DNA from: Candidatus Obscuribacterales bacterium
GTDB lineage: Bacteria > Cyanobacteriota > Vampirovibrionia > Obscuribacterales > Obscuribacteraceae
DNA: 44,944 bases
Assembly (NCBI GenBank): GCA_019745505.1
Contig: JAIETE010000048.1
Location: forward strand, 1 to 44,944
Direction: 5' to 3'
Shown one piece after another: positions 1 through 7,653 of the stretch (position 1 is its first letter; every line of letters starts with the position of its first letter). The notes under the pieces are model-generated. The model was not told the origin of the DNA. It did no database searches and saw only the letters and a program-made list of their open reading frames with translations. A program made the position numbers and the translations under genes.

Positions 1-980
1 AAGTTGGTTTCTGGCAAGTTCGCAATCTTCTCAATGTGTGCACCTACCGCACCTAGTCTTGGTTTTCCGTGGTGAACGATTGCAGAAAGGTATAGGGCCC
101 CATCATTCGCATTAAAGAATATTCGCACCTTGTTTCCGAATTTGAGAAACTTTTGAACATCATTTGCGAAGTCTGCACCATCCAAGTCCGCTGAGCAGAA
201 AACCAACTCACGAAATGGATTCTGTCTTTGTTCAGTGCTTGTTTTGTATTTTTTCAAAAGATCTTGCAGAATGTGATTTCCCATACTATGAGCAACTATC
301 GTTACGTTCTTGGGAGTTATTCCTGGAACTTCAGAGATCTCAGTTATGAGTTTTATAAATGCATCCGCTGAATCATCAACGAGCTTCTCAGCATTTAGAT
401 AGGCACTTTTTGCATCACTCGTGTACTTTGCCGACGGCCAGGAAAAAACAACAACAGGGTGTTTGTACCAGTATGAGAGTTCCGCCCCGCCATTCAGTGC
501 ATCTTCAAAACTATTGTTGAACCCGTGTACGAACACAACAACCCTTTGATCTCTATCACTTGCGACAGCCTTTTGAAGTGCTTTTCGAAATTGGTTTTGA
601 GTCAAACTGGCTTCTTTGGACTCGCGGCACTTTTGTAGCAAATCGTCTTTGCTAAGGTGGTCAATTTCTTGTACTTCCCATCCCAGCTTTTCGAAAGGCT
701 CCTTGCTTGTACGAAGTGGAACAACGACACACTTCTCACCAAACATTAGTTCTCCTGCGGCCGAATCAAATGGATCTCTTGTCGTGATTCTATTTGTCGC
801 AAAGAACAGAGGTACTTTTACCAAGCCCGAGACGGAATTCCAATCAATGTATTCATACCGTTTATCTTTGTCCTTCTGGAGAAGATTATCAAGTGCTTCT
901 GCACTAGCAGGGCAGGGAAAAAACTGAAACCACAGAATTGGCAAACATGCGAAAAGCCACGCATCAATACGCACTCCCAC
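1..980 (-). CDS. Exported DUF900-type alpha/beta hydrolase, C-terminus cut by window start
   Basis: Reading the minus strand from a GTG at 980 gives about 326 residues with no stop before the window edge. A good Shine-Dalgarno (AGGAGG, 6 nt upstream) supports the start. The N-terminus is a signal peptide with a hydrophobic core and a likely cleavage after ASA. The mature part has the hydrolase oxyanion region FVHGFNNSFEDAL and the nucleophile elbow AHSMGN (Ser in the GxSxG position), followed by an acidic strand FCSADLDGADF. This order is typical of DUF900 hydrolases. A secreted or periplasmic esterase- or lipase-like role is likely; the substrate is unknown. It is transcribed divergently from the caspase-like gene, 90 bp apart, so the two may share regulation. 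Its codons look AT-richer than those of genes to the right. The fold is fairly certain and the function is not. Confidence 0.8.
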   Translation of the reverse strand, partial: MGVRIDAWLFACLPILWFQFFPCPASAEALDNLLQKDKDKRYEYIDWNSVSGLVKVPLFFATNRITTRDPFDSAAGELMFGEKCVVVPLRTSKEPFEKLGWEVQEIDHLSKDDLLQKCRESKEASLTQNQFRKALQKAVASDRDQRVVVFVHGFNNSFEDALNGGAELSYWYKHPVVVFSWPSAKYTSDAKSAYLNAEKLVDDSADAFIKLITEISEVPGITPKNVTIVAHSMGNHILQDLLKKYKTSTEQRQNPFRELVFCSADLDGADFANDVQKFLKFGNKVRIFFNANDGALYLSAIVHHGKPRLGAVGAHIEKIANLPETN

Positions 981-1070
981 TTTTCCCCTCCTTCTTGATA
1001 AGCTGGAATCCTTATTATGGTAGATTTTACGATCGAAGAGTCCGATTTATCATGGTGTTGCTTACTGAAC

Positions 1071-2846
1071 ATGTCCTATTTTCGAATCCGGCTAGTTACA
1101 GTGGTTCTGTTTGCAATTTTGTCAATGCAGCAGGCAGATGCGCTCGAACAGTCGAACCCACAAGCACAAACTATTCCGAGCGGATTCAAGTTTCAACCGC
1201 GGGATAAATGGGGTTTGGTGGTCGGAGCAAGTCGATTTTGTAATGTTTCAGAACTACCCTATAGCGCAAAAGATGCTGTTGATTTCGGCTCATTCCTCAT
1301 AAGGCAGTGCAACTTCAAACCAGATCATGTTGTAGCGCTGTTAAACGAAAAGGCTACTTTTCAAAACATTAGAGATGCATACGGCCAGCGATGGTTGCCC
1401 AGAGCTTCAAATCCTGGCGATCTTGTGGTGATATTCATTTCGACGCACGGCACTTCTCCAGACTCAGATGAAGCAAACGATTTTTATGTCTTTGCCTATG
1501 ATTCTGCAAATTACAACGCGTATTCGACTGCAATAAGCATTCGTGAATTCATGCAGCGCATTCGAGGTGCGCTACCAAATCGTCAAATAGTTTTGGTTGT
1601 TGACGCATGTTATAGTGCCGCTGCTTCCAAAGCCATGGTGGAAGCATTTGCCTCAAAGATTCCCGTAGACAACCCACCCGGCATCACGATTTTGTGTGCC
1701 GGTACTGGATCTCAGCGAGCTCATATATCGTGTTCATATGAGAACAGTATTTTCACGCACCATCTTGTTCATTGTCTTAGAGATCGCCCTAACGACGCTT
1801 TTGCAGACATTATGCCACAGCTCATCGAGAAGGTTGCAAATGAAACTCGCGCATACTATGGGCACATTCAAGTCCCTGAGTTATGTGGAGACGGGTCGGC
1901 AAAACCAGTCATTCTATCGGCATTACCCACCGCACCAAGGGTAACACCGGAACCGATCTTGAAGTTTTACAGTGACTCCTTTTTACCCGCAGCTGAAGCA
2001 AATCTGAATGCACCTGTGGTTCTTGATCAGGAGAGGAACCGTTTGATTGCAGAGCTTGACCGTGGCTATAGTTATGCCCAAACAAGAAAATTCACTAAGG
2101 CTGAGCGTGTGTATAAAGAAGTTGCAAAGCTTTGCAAGAAGCCAGAATATTCGCTGCTGTTAGCTGATGCAAATCGCCTGATTGGAAGTGTTCAAGTGGC
2201 ACAAGGAAGAAACAGAGATGCGCTGCATACGTTAGATAAGGCATTGGGCCTATATGAGGCTGAGGGCAAAACTGAAGCGCAGGCGCAGAATATTGCTGCA
2301 GTAAGAGAAGAAAGAGCGAAGGCGCTGCTTGCTATTGGGTCTGGCGAAAGTGCAGTCAATGAAATGAAGAAGTCCATTTTACTTGTAGCTTCAACTTCAA
2401 ATGCAACCACTCTCTCAGTTTTGAAAAGGTTGAAGCTAAGTGGGATGTACGCACATCTGGGTAAGTATGATCAGTCTGAGCGAGAAGTCCAGTCAATAAT
2501 GTATGGTCCTTTAGAACCAATGGTAAAAAGCGATAGCCAGTTTATGTCAGCATGTCTAAGCCAGCTTGGTGACAGTCGATTCGCCCAACAAAAGTGGAAT
2601 TTGGCATCCGATTCGTATAGACAACTTGATTCATTCTACAGATTGCATTCGAATGTCGCAGACGCAAGACTTTATGCACAGAACAAGCGGAAGTTGGGTG
2701 AATCGTTACTAAATGAAGGACGAACAGATGAAGCAAAAGATTCGCTCAACGAATCACTCTATATTTTTGCGACCACGAATAAGTCTCCAAAGGACATCAA
2801 GCGGATTGAGTCCCTACTGCTAAACATCGAGAGAATGCGAGAGTGA
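1071..2846 (+). CDS. Secreted caspase-like (C14) protease with TPR-like C-terminal half
   Basis: About 591 residues from the ATG at 1071, which is followed directly by a signal peptide ending near QQADA. An in-frame ATG at 1017 would add 18 residues that spoil this signal. Residues about 35-240 form a caspase/metacaspase p20-like domain. The catalytic His lies in ISTHGT (about H126) and the catalytic Cys in VVDACYS (about C180). The C-terminal half (about 300-590) is helical with TPR-like repeats carrying Tyr, Ala and Gly at intervals, typical of protein-binding solenoids. A Sec signal implies action outside the cytoplasm, unlike most bacterial metacaspases. It lies divergent to the DUF900 hydrolase and within an AT-rich stretch that may have been transferred. 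The protease assignment is strong; the target and any death-related role are unknown. Confidence 0.85.
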   Translation: MSYFRIRLVTVVLFAILSMQQADALEQSNPQAQTIPSGFKFQPRDKWGLVVGASRFCNVSELPYSAKDAVDFGSFLIRQCNFKPDHVVALLNEKATFQNIRDAYGQRWLPRASNPGDLVVIFISTHGTSPDSDEANDFYVFAYDSANYNAYSTAISIREFMQRIRGALPNRQIVLVVDACYSAAASKAMVEAFASKIPVDNPPGITILCAGTGSQRAHISCSYENSIFTHHLVHCLRDRPNDAFADIMPQLIEKVANETRAYYGHIQVPELCGDGSAKPVILSALPTAPRVTPEPILKFYSDSFLPAAEANLNAPVVLDQERNRLIAELDRGYSYAQTRKFTKAERVYKEVAKLCKKPEYSLLLADANRLIGSVQVAQGRNRDALHTLDKALGLYEAEGKTEAQAQNIAAVREERAKALLAIGSGESAVNEMKKSILLVASTSNATTLSVLKRLKLSGMYAHLGKYDQSEREVQSIMYGPLEPMVKSDSQFMSACLSQLGDSRFAQQKWNLASDSYRQLDSFYRLHSNVADARLYAQNKRKLGESLLNEGRTDEAKDSLNESLYIFATTNKSPKDIKRIESLLLNIERMRE

Positions 2847-2907
2847 CATTTTAGAACAATATAGTTATGGGTTTTCCGCTACTGTTCTGTATTTGCCGAT
2901 TGTGCAA

Positions 2908-2935
2908 TTGGTGGCACCATTACTGGTACCACCAA
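2908..2935 (+). terminator. Hairpin after the caspase-like gene
   Basis: A 12-bp inverted repeat (TTGGTGGCACCA, loop TTAC, then TGGTACCACCAA) with one C/A mismatch, 62 bp after the caspase stop. No clear T-run follows, so a terminator role is only possible; it could instead be an RNA-stability hairpin. Confidence 0.35.
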
Positions 2936-3111
2936 CCTTTGCAAGGATACATAACACTAACTAAACAAGCAAGAGACTCAAGTGATCTACATGAGCAAAA
3001 CAAGTCCGTTTGCTCTCGTAGATTCGAGTTGCCTTTGATTAACCTTCGCTAAATTTGACGCAAAAAAGGCCATCATTAGGCCATCTGGAAAAAGCGAAAG
3101 TCTGAAAACCT

Positions 3112-3146
3112 AGCCGACAGCGAGATTTGAACCCGCGACCTACGGT
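3112..3146 (-). pseudogene. tRNA 3'-end remnant (T-arm and acceptor strand)
   Basis: The minus strand reads a variable-loop-like AGGTC, then a T-stem GCGGG, loop TTCAAAT, stem CTCGC (with one G-U pair), and an acceptor 3' strand TGTCGGC with T as discriminator. No matching D-arm, anticodon arm or 5' acceptor strand lies upstream, so this is only the last third of a tRNA. The discriminator U and acceptor bases would suit a tRNA-Thr, but identity is uncertain. Such 3' fragments are the usual scar of integration into a tRNA gene. Confidence 0.6.
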
Positions 3147-3228
3147 TGACGAAAACGAATCTCAAAGAACATGACTAGGCGACAGATCATTTATGTCCCT
3201 ATACAAAAACTCCCCTTCATTCACCCTC

Positions 3229-3250
3229 TGTGCAGGGGCTGTGCAGGGGC
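3229..3250. repeat. Tandem 11-mer direct repeat
   Basis: Two perfect adjoining copies of TGTGCAGGGGC between the tRNA remnant and tRNA-Val. They resemble arm-type recombinase binding repeats but could be incidental. Confidence 0.5.
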
Positions 3251-3276
3251 AAAATTTTTGAAAGTCCCGAAAGTCT

Positions 3277-3348
3277 TGGGCGGTAAGAGACTCGAACTCC
3301 TAACCCCCTCGGTGTAAACGAGGTGCTCCACCATTGAGCTAACCGCCC
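3277..3348 (-). tRNA. tRNA-Val (anticodon UAC)
   Basis: A complete 72-nt cloverleaf on the minus strand. The acceptor GGGCGGT pairs with ACCGCCC, with A as discriminator and no encoded CCA. The D-arm is TAGCTCAATGGTGGAGC. The anticodon stem CCTCG/CGAGG encloses the loop TTTACAC, giving anticodon TAC. The T-arm AGGAG-TTCGAGT-CTCTT is complete. It lies beside a remnant of a different tRNA at 3112-3146. Confidence 0.95.
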
Positions 3349-3645
3349 TTGGTCACGTAGTTTAGCACGGAGCCTTTATCAAGAGACCAGCTGGGTGACC
3401 GGTTGTTTCATTGAATGAAATAAAACCGCCCATTTTGCCTATTTTTCTTGCACAGCGTGGGTTTTCAGTATTTCGAACTGTTCCAGGGTTTTTCCTGTTT
3501 ACAACCTTGCAGGTGATCCAGACAATGGGGTTTCTGATTTGCCGCTCGTAAAAACATGAATAAATCGAGCCCGCCTGTACTTTGGTTGGTGGTTTCTCGC
3601 TGCGCGAGTACATAGAACTCCGGATAGCCTCGCTGCTGAGGGCTA

Positions 3646-4971
3646 ATGATTGATATAAACTCGATTCGCAAACACGAAAGGGCTCAGCGCCGCATTATTT
3701 TGCTCGCCAGTACGGAGTTTTTGCTCGCGACGATGGCGCTGTTTCAGATTCATCTGGATAATGCGTTGCATGATGGAATCCGCATTCTGTTCTTAATTGT
3801 CTTTGCTGCGACGTCCGCGTTTGGATACAGATTGTTGTTTGGGCCGGCTGCTTCCGGAGTAGGCTCTAAGGTTCCTGTCCTGCAGTCACCGACTCGCGAA
3901 TTGCTTCGTATCAGTATTTCGCTGATTACGCTTCCTGCCATTTTGTACGTTGGATACGGTGAATTTCTTATCGCGTTAGATTCGAAATTTTGCAATACAT
4001 ACGTTGAGAAAGTTCTTGAGTATGCAGAGAAAAGGCGTCGCCTCGAAGGCGACAAAGTCGCGGATGACTTCATTAGGCGTGCAGGGGAAGCCCAAGGCAA
4101 AAGAGCCGAGCGTCTTGAGTTAACGCGTCAGTGGTCAATCTCGCATTATGAAACGTATGTTGAGTTGATGCGGCACCTCACGAAAGATTCTCACTTTGGA
4201 TTGGGTGTGATGGCGCGCATTTACGACAAGATTGGCGATACGCAAAAGGCAGAAGCTCTGTACGCAGAAAATCACTATAGATTTCACGTGTCGACACCTC
4301 AGACGCCTGCCGGCTTTGCGCTTCTCGAGGCGCGCTTGCTCGATGTACTGAGATACATTCCTGAAAAGGAAGCGATGGCAAAAATATGGTGGATGCCGAA
4401 AGTAATCGATGATAAGAATGCATCCGCGTTGAAACTTGGGCTGACATGGTTGCCTTTTGATTTTCGTTCCAACATCTATGACCTGCGAGGTGTGGATCGC
4501 CCGATTGGTTTTGAGGAAAAACGTGACTTCCCGATTATGTGCAAAGACGATGTGGAATGGCTGCTTGCCACCATCGGCAAAGAGCGGGTATCCCGAGATC
4601 TCCCGATGATGGTGCCACTGTGCCCGGATTGGAAAACGTCTGATTTTGTTTTCGAATATGGAGTGATACCACCTATTGCATTTGATGCGCAGCGAATTCC
4701 CGACGTATTTATGAATGGTGCCAAGGAGAATAAGGCACCGCTTTCCTGGCGTGTTCCTCAATCATTGGCTGCCAGTCTGCCGCACGAAGAAGTGATCTTG
4801 CCGATGAGTTTGTGCAAAAAGCTGTTGACTCTCGCTGGAGAACCGGACGGATTACAACGCCGGATTGAGGAAGGACACATCTATTTCCTGGATCGTCCGA
4901 TCAGTTATGAAGAAGCGAAGTTATCCGAACGTGCTTACTATAAGAAGATCATTCGTTTGGGTGCGCGGTAA
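3646..4971 (+). CDS. Membrane protein of unknown function
   Basis: 441 residues from an ATG with a GAGGG ribosome site about 5 nt upstream. The first 110 residues hold three hydrophobic segments (about 18-38, 44-67 and 88-112), so the N-terminus sits in the inner membrane. The rest is soluble and mixed alpha/beta, with one TPR-like stretch (LGVMARIYDKIGDTQKAEAL, about 186-205). I do not recognise the family. The gene stands alone between tRNA-Val (298 bp upstream, nothing else seen there) and the Pro/Ala-rich protein gene. Codon use matches the right-hand part of the window rather than the AT-rich left edge. Confidence 0.75.
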   Translation: MIDINSIRKHERAQRRIILLASTEFLLATMALFQIHLDNALHDGIRILFLIVFAATSAFGYRLLFGPAASGVGSKVPVLQSPTRELLRISISLITLPAILYVGYGEFLIALDSKFCNTYVEKVLEYAEKRRRLEGDKVADDFIRRAGEAQGKRAERLELTRQWSISHYETYVELMRHLTKDSHFGLGVMARIYDKIGDTQKAEALYAENHYRFHVSTPQTPAGFALLEARLLDVLRYIPEKEAMAKIWWMPKVIDDKNASALKLGLTWLPFDFRSNIYDLRGVDRPIGFEEKRDFPIMCKDDVEWLLATIGKERVSRDLPMMVPLCPDWKTSDFVFEYGVIPPIAFDAQRIPDVFMNGAKENKAPLSWRVPQSLAASLPHEEVILPMSLCKKLLTLAGEPDGLQRRIEEGHIYFLDRPISYEEAKLSERAYYKKIIRLGAR

Positions 4972-5210
4972 ACGAAAAGGCAAACTCGACCAACCTATTT
5001 ATAGGAATATTGTCGCCAGATGGCGTTGTCAAGCAGTGGTTTAATGCGCCCGCGGATAAAAATCCTTGCTTTCCGGGCACATTAGTAGGGCGGGACCTTA
5101 TGTCCGGTTTCTAAAAACCCATCGTCATCGTGCTCGACGCGCGGGGATATGGTATCGGCTCACGCACATCTAGGGGGGCTTCTGGTTCGCCGGAAGCAAA
5201 GGTAAACAAT

Positions 5211-6317
5211 ATGAGTAACGAGACATTTGATTACGATGATTTCGAATTGAGCACAAATGGCGAAGCGAGCTCTGGAGGCACCGCCACTATGACAGCCGAT
5301 CCCGATCAAGAACTTGATTTGGAAACTAGTTCTGATGAAGTCGGAACCGCGCTTTCCATGCTGATTAGAGAATCAACTGAAGCAGCTCAACAGGCTCAAG
5401 CTCAAGCAGAAGCACAAGCACAAGCTGTAGAGACGTATGAAGAGTCTGCTGATGCAAATTACGATGAGCCCGAATTCGATTCTCTCGGCACCGAGTCAAT
5501 GAATTATGGAACTTCCGTAGGCGAGGAAATCGAGCTGAGGGATGAGACTCCTTCTGGATATCCACCTGCAGAAGGCATGTACATCTCCAACAACATCGCA
5601 GCGCTCATGGCACCAGAACCGGCAGCTCAAGCTCCGGCTGCTCCCCAAGTGGCTCCAGCCCCGGCTCTCACTCCTGTTGCAAGTGCTCCGGCTCCAGCGC
5701 CTGTTCCAACCCCAGCACCAGCTCCCGCAGTTCAACCTGCTTCCTCTCCCGTTCTTGCACAAACAACGCCCTCTCCTTCTCTTGCGATGGCGCCGACTCC
5801 GGCATCAACCCCAGCTCCCGCCGCCGCTCCTGTTCCGCCCCCTGTAGTCGCTCAGGCACCAGCCCCAGTCCCCACCCCGACACCGGCACCGGCACTCACA
5901 CCCACACTTGCTGCCCCTGCCACTGCCCCAGCACCCGCGCCAGCAGCTGTGCCTGCACCCGCACCAGCACCTGTTGCCGCCACACCCACGGTCACCCCGA
6001 ATCCCACCTCAACACCGGCCAGGAATATGCAAACACTAGAACACATGCAAGCTACAGCTCAAGCTAATCACCTATATAAGGCGAGTGAATTCATTCGTAA
6101 TTGGGTGTTAGCCAACCCTGATGATGACCAGGTATTGCAAGCCGGCTTCAATTGGGTCCAGAAGCATGAAGGGTCGGAGCACATCGGTTCCGCCATCAAA
6201 GGATTGCTCGAAGTCGGGTACAACCAACCTGTGTTTACGCTCATTACTGTGCGTTGGTTGACTGACTACTCCGACCACAATCTCGCTCCTCAAATTGTGC
6301 AGTTGTTGAGCCTCTAA
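5211..6317 (+). CDS. Pro/Ala-rich low-complexity protein with small conserved-looking C-terminal domain
   Basis: About 368 residues from the ATG at 5211 (AAAGG about 8 nt upstream); an in-frame start at 5130 would add 27 unlikely residues. Residues 1-120 are acidic with an Ala/Gln run (QAQAQAEAQAQA). Residues about 135-275 are almost only Pro and Ala with Val, Thr and Gln, repeating AP/PAPAP units, which should form an extended, disordered spacer. The last about 95 residues are compact and helical with Trp-rich positions (FIRNWVLANPDDDQV, GFNWVQKHEG, VRWLTDY). No signal peptide is visible, so it is probably cytoplasmic. A strong terminator follows at 6339. The function is unknown; the layout suggests a tether with a C-terminal binding head. 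Confidence 0.75.
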   Translation: MSNETFDYDDFELSTNGEASSGGTATMTADPDQELDLETSSDEVGTALSMLIRESTEAAQQAQAQAEAQAQAVETYEESADANYDEPEFDSLGTESMNYGTSVGEEIELRDETPSGYPPAEGMYISNNIAALMAPEPAAQAPAAPQVAPAPALTPVASAPAPAPVPTPAPAPAVQPASSPVLAQTTPSPSLAMAPTPASTPAPAAAPVPPPVVAQAPAPVPTPTPAPALTPTLAAPATAPAPAPAAVPAPAPAPVAATPTVTPNPTSTPARNMQTLEHMQATAQANHLYKASEFIRNWVLANPDDDQVLQAGFNWVQKHEGSEHIGSAIKGLLEVGYNQPVFTLITVRWLTDYSDHNLAPQIVQLLSL

Positions 6318-6338
6318 GCTCACTTCTAACTGAACTTA

Positions 6339-6375
6339 AGCGACGACGTCCCCTTACCTTGACGTCGTCGCTTTT
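6339..6375 (+). terminator. Rho-independent terminator
   Basis: A 12-bp perfect stem AGCGACGACGTC / GACGTCGTCGCT with a 10-nt loop, followed by TTTTGC. It lies 21 bp after the stop of the Pro/Ala-rich protein gene. Confidence 0.85.
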
Positions 6376-6395
6376 GCATGGCAAGATTTTAGTAG

Positions 6396-6410
6396 TGAAA
6401 ACGGTTTTCA
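6396..6410. promoter_or_regulatory. Fur/Zur-type operator box 1
   Basis: TGAAAACGGTTTTCA is a perfect 7-1-7 inverted repeat upstream of the tonB-like/zur-like pair. Near-identical boxes precede the receptor gene (7499) and the merC-like gene (10445). A degenerate second half-site (GAAAACCGTAAATCA) lies about 17 bp downstream. Confidence 0.7.
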
Positions 6411-6496
6411 TTTGCCGGTTGGCGGCGAAAACCGTAAATCATTACCTGGCTTGGGTTTCACCGAAAAGCGTGCTCGCTCTTCGTGCTCTTGCTAGT

Positions 6497-6528
6497 TAGA
6501 AGTTTGACCGTTAACGGTCAAACTTCCA
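6497..6528. repeat. 32-nt dispersed palindrome, copy 1 (perfect core)
   Basis: The 28-bp core is a perfect palindrome: GAAGTTTGACCGTT followed by its exact reverse complement. It is flanked TA...CA. It lies in the leader between the operator box and the tonB-like start. Other copies are at 19441, 34725 and 39921. Confidence 0.9.
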
Positions 6529-6571
6529 GGATTCCCCTGGGACCCAAAAATACATTTTGGAGATCTAAGAG

Positions 6572-6970
6572 ATGTCTGCGAGATATGCAAAAGGTGCGTT
6601 TTTGACCTTTGTCGGATGTCTTTTGGTCCTCGCTGTAATTTCCTGGGCACGCCCAGCATTGGCTGAAAAGGTTTATAAGATCGGCACTTCGGAAGTTGCG
6701 AAGTATGCTGACGCCCTTGCAATTGAATGTCCACAGCCTGAGATTCCGGCCAGCTTGCACGAGGAATGCTACAAATCCTGCTGCCTGGCTCGTTTTTCGA
6801 TCAGTCATGAAGGCAAGCACGAAGTCTCAATCATCTCTTCGTCGGGCTCCGACGAGGTTGACGAAATCGCGCTGGCAACTTTGCGCCGCTGGAAGTTCAA
6901 GCCTGCTATGCTAAATGGCAAGCCAGTACAGTCGGTGAGAAAAATCAAAGTCGAGTTCGAGGTTGAATGA
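6572..6970 (+). CDS. TonB C-terminal domain protein (short energy transducer)
   Basis: 132 residues. Residues about 9-31 are a hydrophobic signal or anchor (FLTFVGCLLVLAVISWA, then ARPALA). The C-terminal about 60 residues match the TonB C-terminal fold: a strand ARFSISHEGKHEVS, then DEIALATLRRWKFKPAMLNGKPV, ending in strands VRKIKVEFEVE. TonB couples inner-membrane proton-motive force to outer-membrane receptors. The usual Pro-rich spacer is absent, so the protein may work with another TonB or across a shorter distance. The Cys pair ECYKSCC in mid-protein is unusual. The start is placed by GGAG 9 nt upstream. Its stop overlaps the regulator start (ATGA), implying coupled translation. The operator box at 6396 suggests metal-dependent control. 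Confidence 0.8.
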   Translation: MSARYAKGAFLTFVGCLLVLAVISWARPALAEKVYKIGTSEVAKYADALAIECPQPEIPASLHEECYKSCCLARFSISHEGKHEVSIISSSGSDEVDEIALATLRRWKFKPAMLNGKPVQSVRKIKVEFEVE

Positions 6971-7425
6971 ACGTTCAAGGTTCGCACGGGCACAGTCACA
7001 ACAAGGGTCCGCAAAGTCTAAGGTTAACAAAGGGCGCAAAGAAAGTTCTCGAAGTGCTCGAACGCACAGATGAGTTGAGCAGTGCTCAAGACATTCACAG
7101 TGCGCTTCGTAATGAGGAAGACAGCCCGCCGGGTCTGACGACTGTCTATCGATCGCTTGAATCGCTTGTACAGCTGGGGCTGGTGCAGTCCGTTGATTTC
7201 GGAGATGGCGAAAGACGCTACGAGATGGTGAAGCCGGGTGAGCACCATCATCACCTGGTTTGTGAGAAGTGCCGCAACAGCGTGCACCTCGATCAGTGTC
7301 TGGTTCAGCAGCTGGAAGAGTCCATTCGGGCCAAATACAAGTTTGAAGTACGCGGGCATATTCTGGAAATTTTTGGACTTTGTGAGCAGTGCCAGGAAGC
7401 CATGGCGCCGGCCGGGAAAAAGTAA
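6967..7425 (+). CDS. Fur-family metalloregulator, Zur-like
   Basis: 152 residues. The N-terminal winged helix runs from about 18 to 90, with the recognition helix region TTVYRSLESLVQLGLV typical of Fur proteins. The dimerisation domain has the metal-binding cluster GEHHHHLVCEKC and a second CxxC in FGLCEQC, the structural zinc site. These features fix the family. The choice of Zur over Fur or PerR is inferred from the neighbours: a MerC protein with a Cys/His-rich tail and a TonB-dependent receptor, each behind a shared operator box. It overlaps the tonB-like gene by four bases (ATGA), so the two are one transcription unit and the regulator likely represses itself when metal is plentiful. Confidence 0.85.
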   Translation: MNVQGSHGHSHNKGPQSLRLTKGAKKVLEVLERTDELSSAQDIHSALRNEEDSPPGLTTVYRSLESLVQLGLVQSVDFGDGERRYEMVKPGEHHHHLVCEKCRNSVHLDQCLVQQLEESIRAKYKFEVRGHILEIFGLCEQCQEAMAPAGKK

Positions 7426-7498
7426 TCTCTCGTTATTGATTCTGTGCTCCCGGCTCTGTTTGGCTTTCTGCCTTTTCTTATGCTCGTTTAATGAAAAA

Positions 7499-7513
7499 TG
7501 AAAACGATTTCCA
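7499..7513. promoter_or_regulatory. Fur/Zur-type operator box 2
   Basis: TGAAAACGATTTCCA lies 140 bp upstream of the TonB-dependent receptor start. It differs from box 1 at three positions and keeps the TGAAAAC half-site. Confidence 0.65.
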
Positions 7514-7653
7514 TTTACAAAATGGACCTGGTGGCGTTCAATGTATTCAGTGCAACAGCGGCCCGAAAGTAATCGCTGCTTTTAGCTTTGCGCTGCCGAG
7601 CTAATCTGCGGCAAAAGGTCAACTCCCGGTAACCATAGGAAGGATGCAGGATC

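Larger units (their letters stand above)
2936..3276. other. Intergenic stretch at a probable island edge
   Basis: No credible gene is visible. The stretch holds the tRNA 3' remnant at 3112-3146, a short GGCC hairpin followed on the minus strand by six T (3062-3082), and two perfect tandem copies of the 11-mer TGTGCAGGGGC at 3229-3250. Such direct repeats beside a tRNA remnant resemble attachment-site surroundings, but no integrase gene is present in the window. Confidence 0.4.

Noticed and set aside
2867-3052. 61-codon frame after the caspase gene
   Set aside because: Runs across the 2908 hairpin, has no ribosome site and is rich in Cys/Trp/His in a way typical of non-coding frames.
4135-4761. 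208-codon minus-strand frame
   Set aside because: Shadow of the 441-residue membrane protein gene; His/Arg-rich and without domain signs.
5600-6030. Repeat-rich stretch that could suggest a repeat array or CRISPR
   Set aside because: It is degenerate Pro/Ala codon repetition inside one open frame, with no spacers or fixed repeat unit. No CRISPR array or insertion sequence was seen anywhere in the window.
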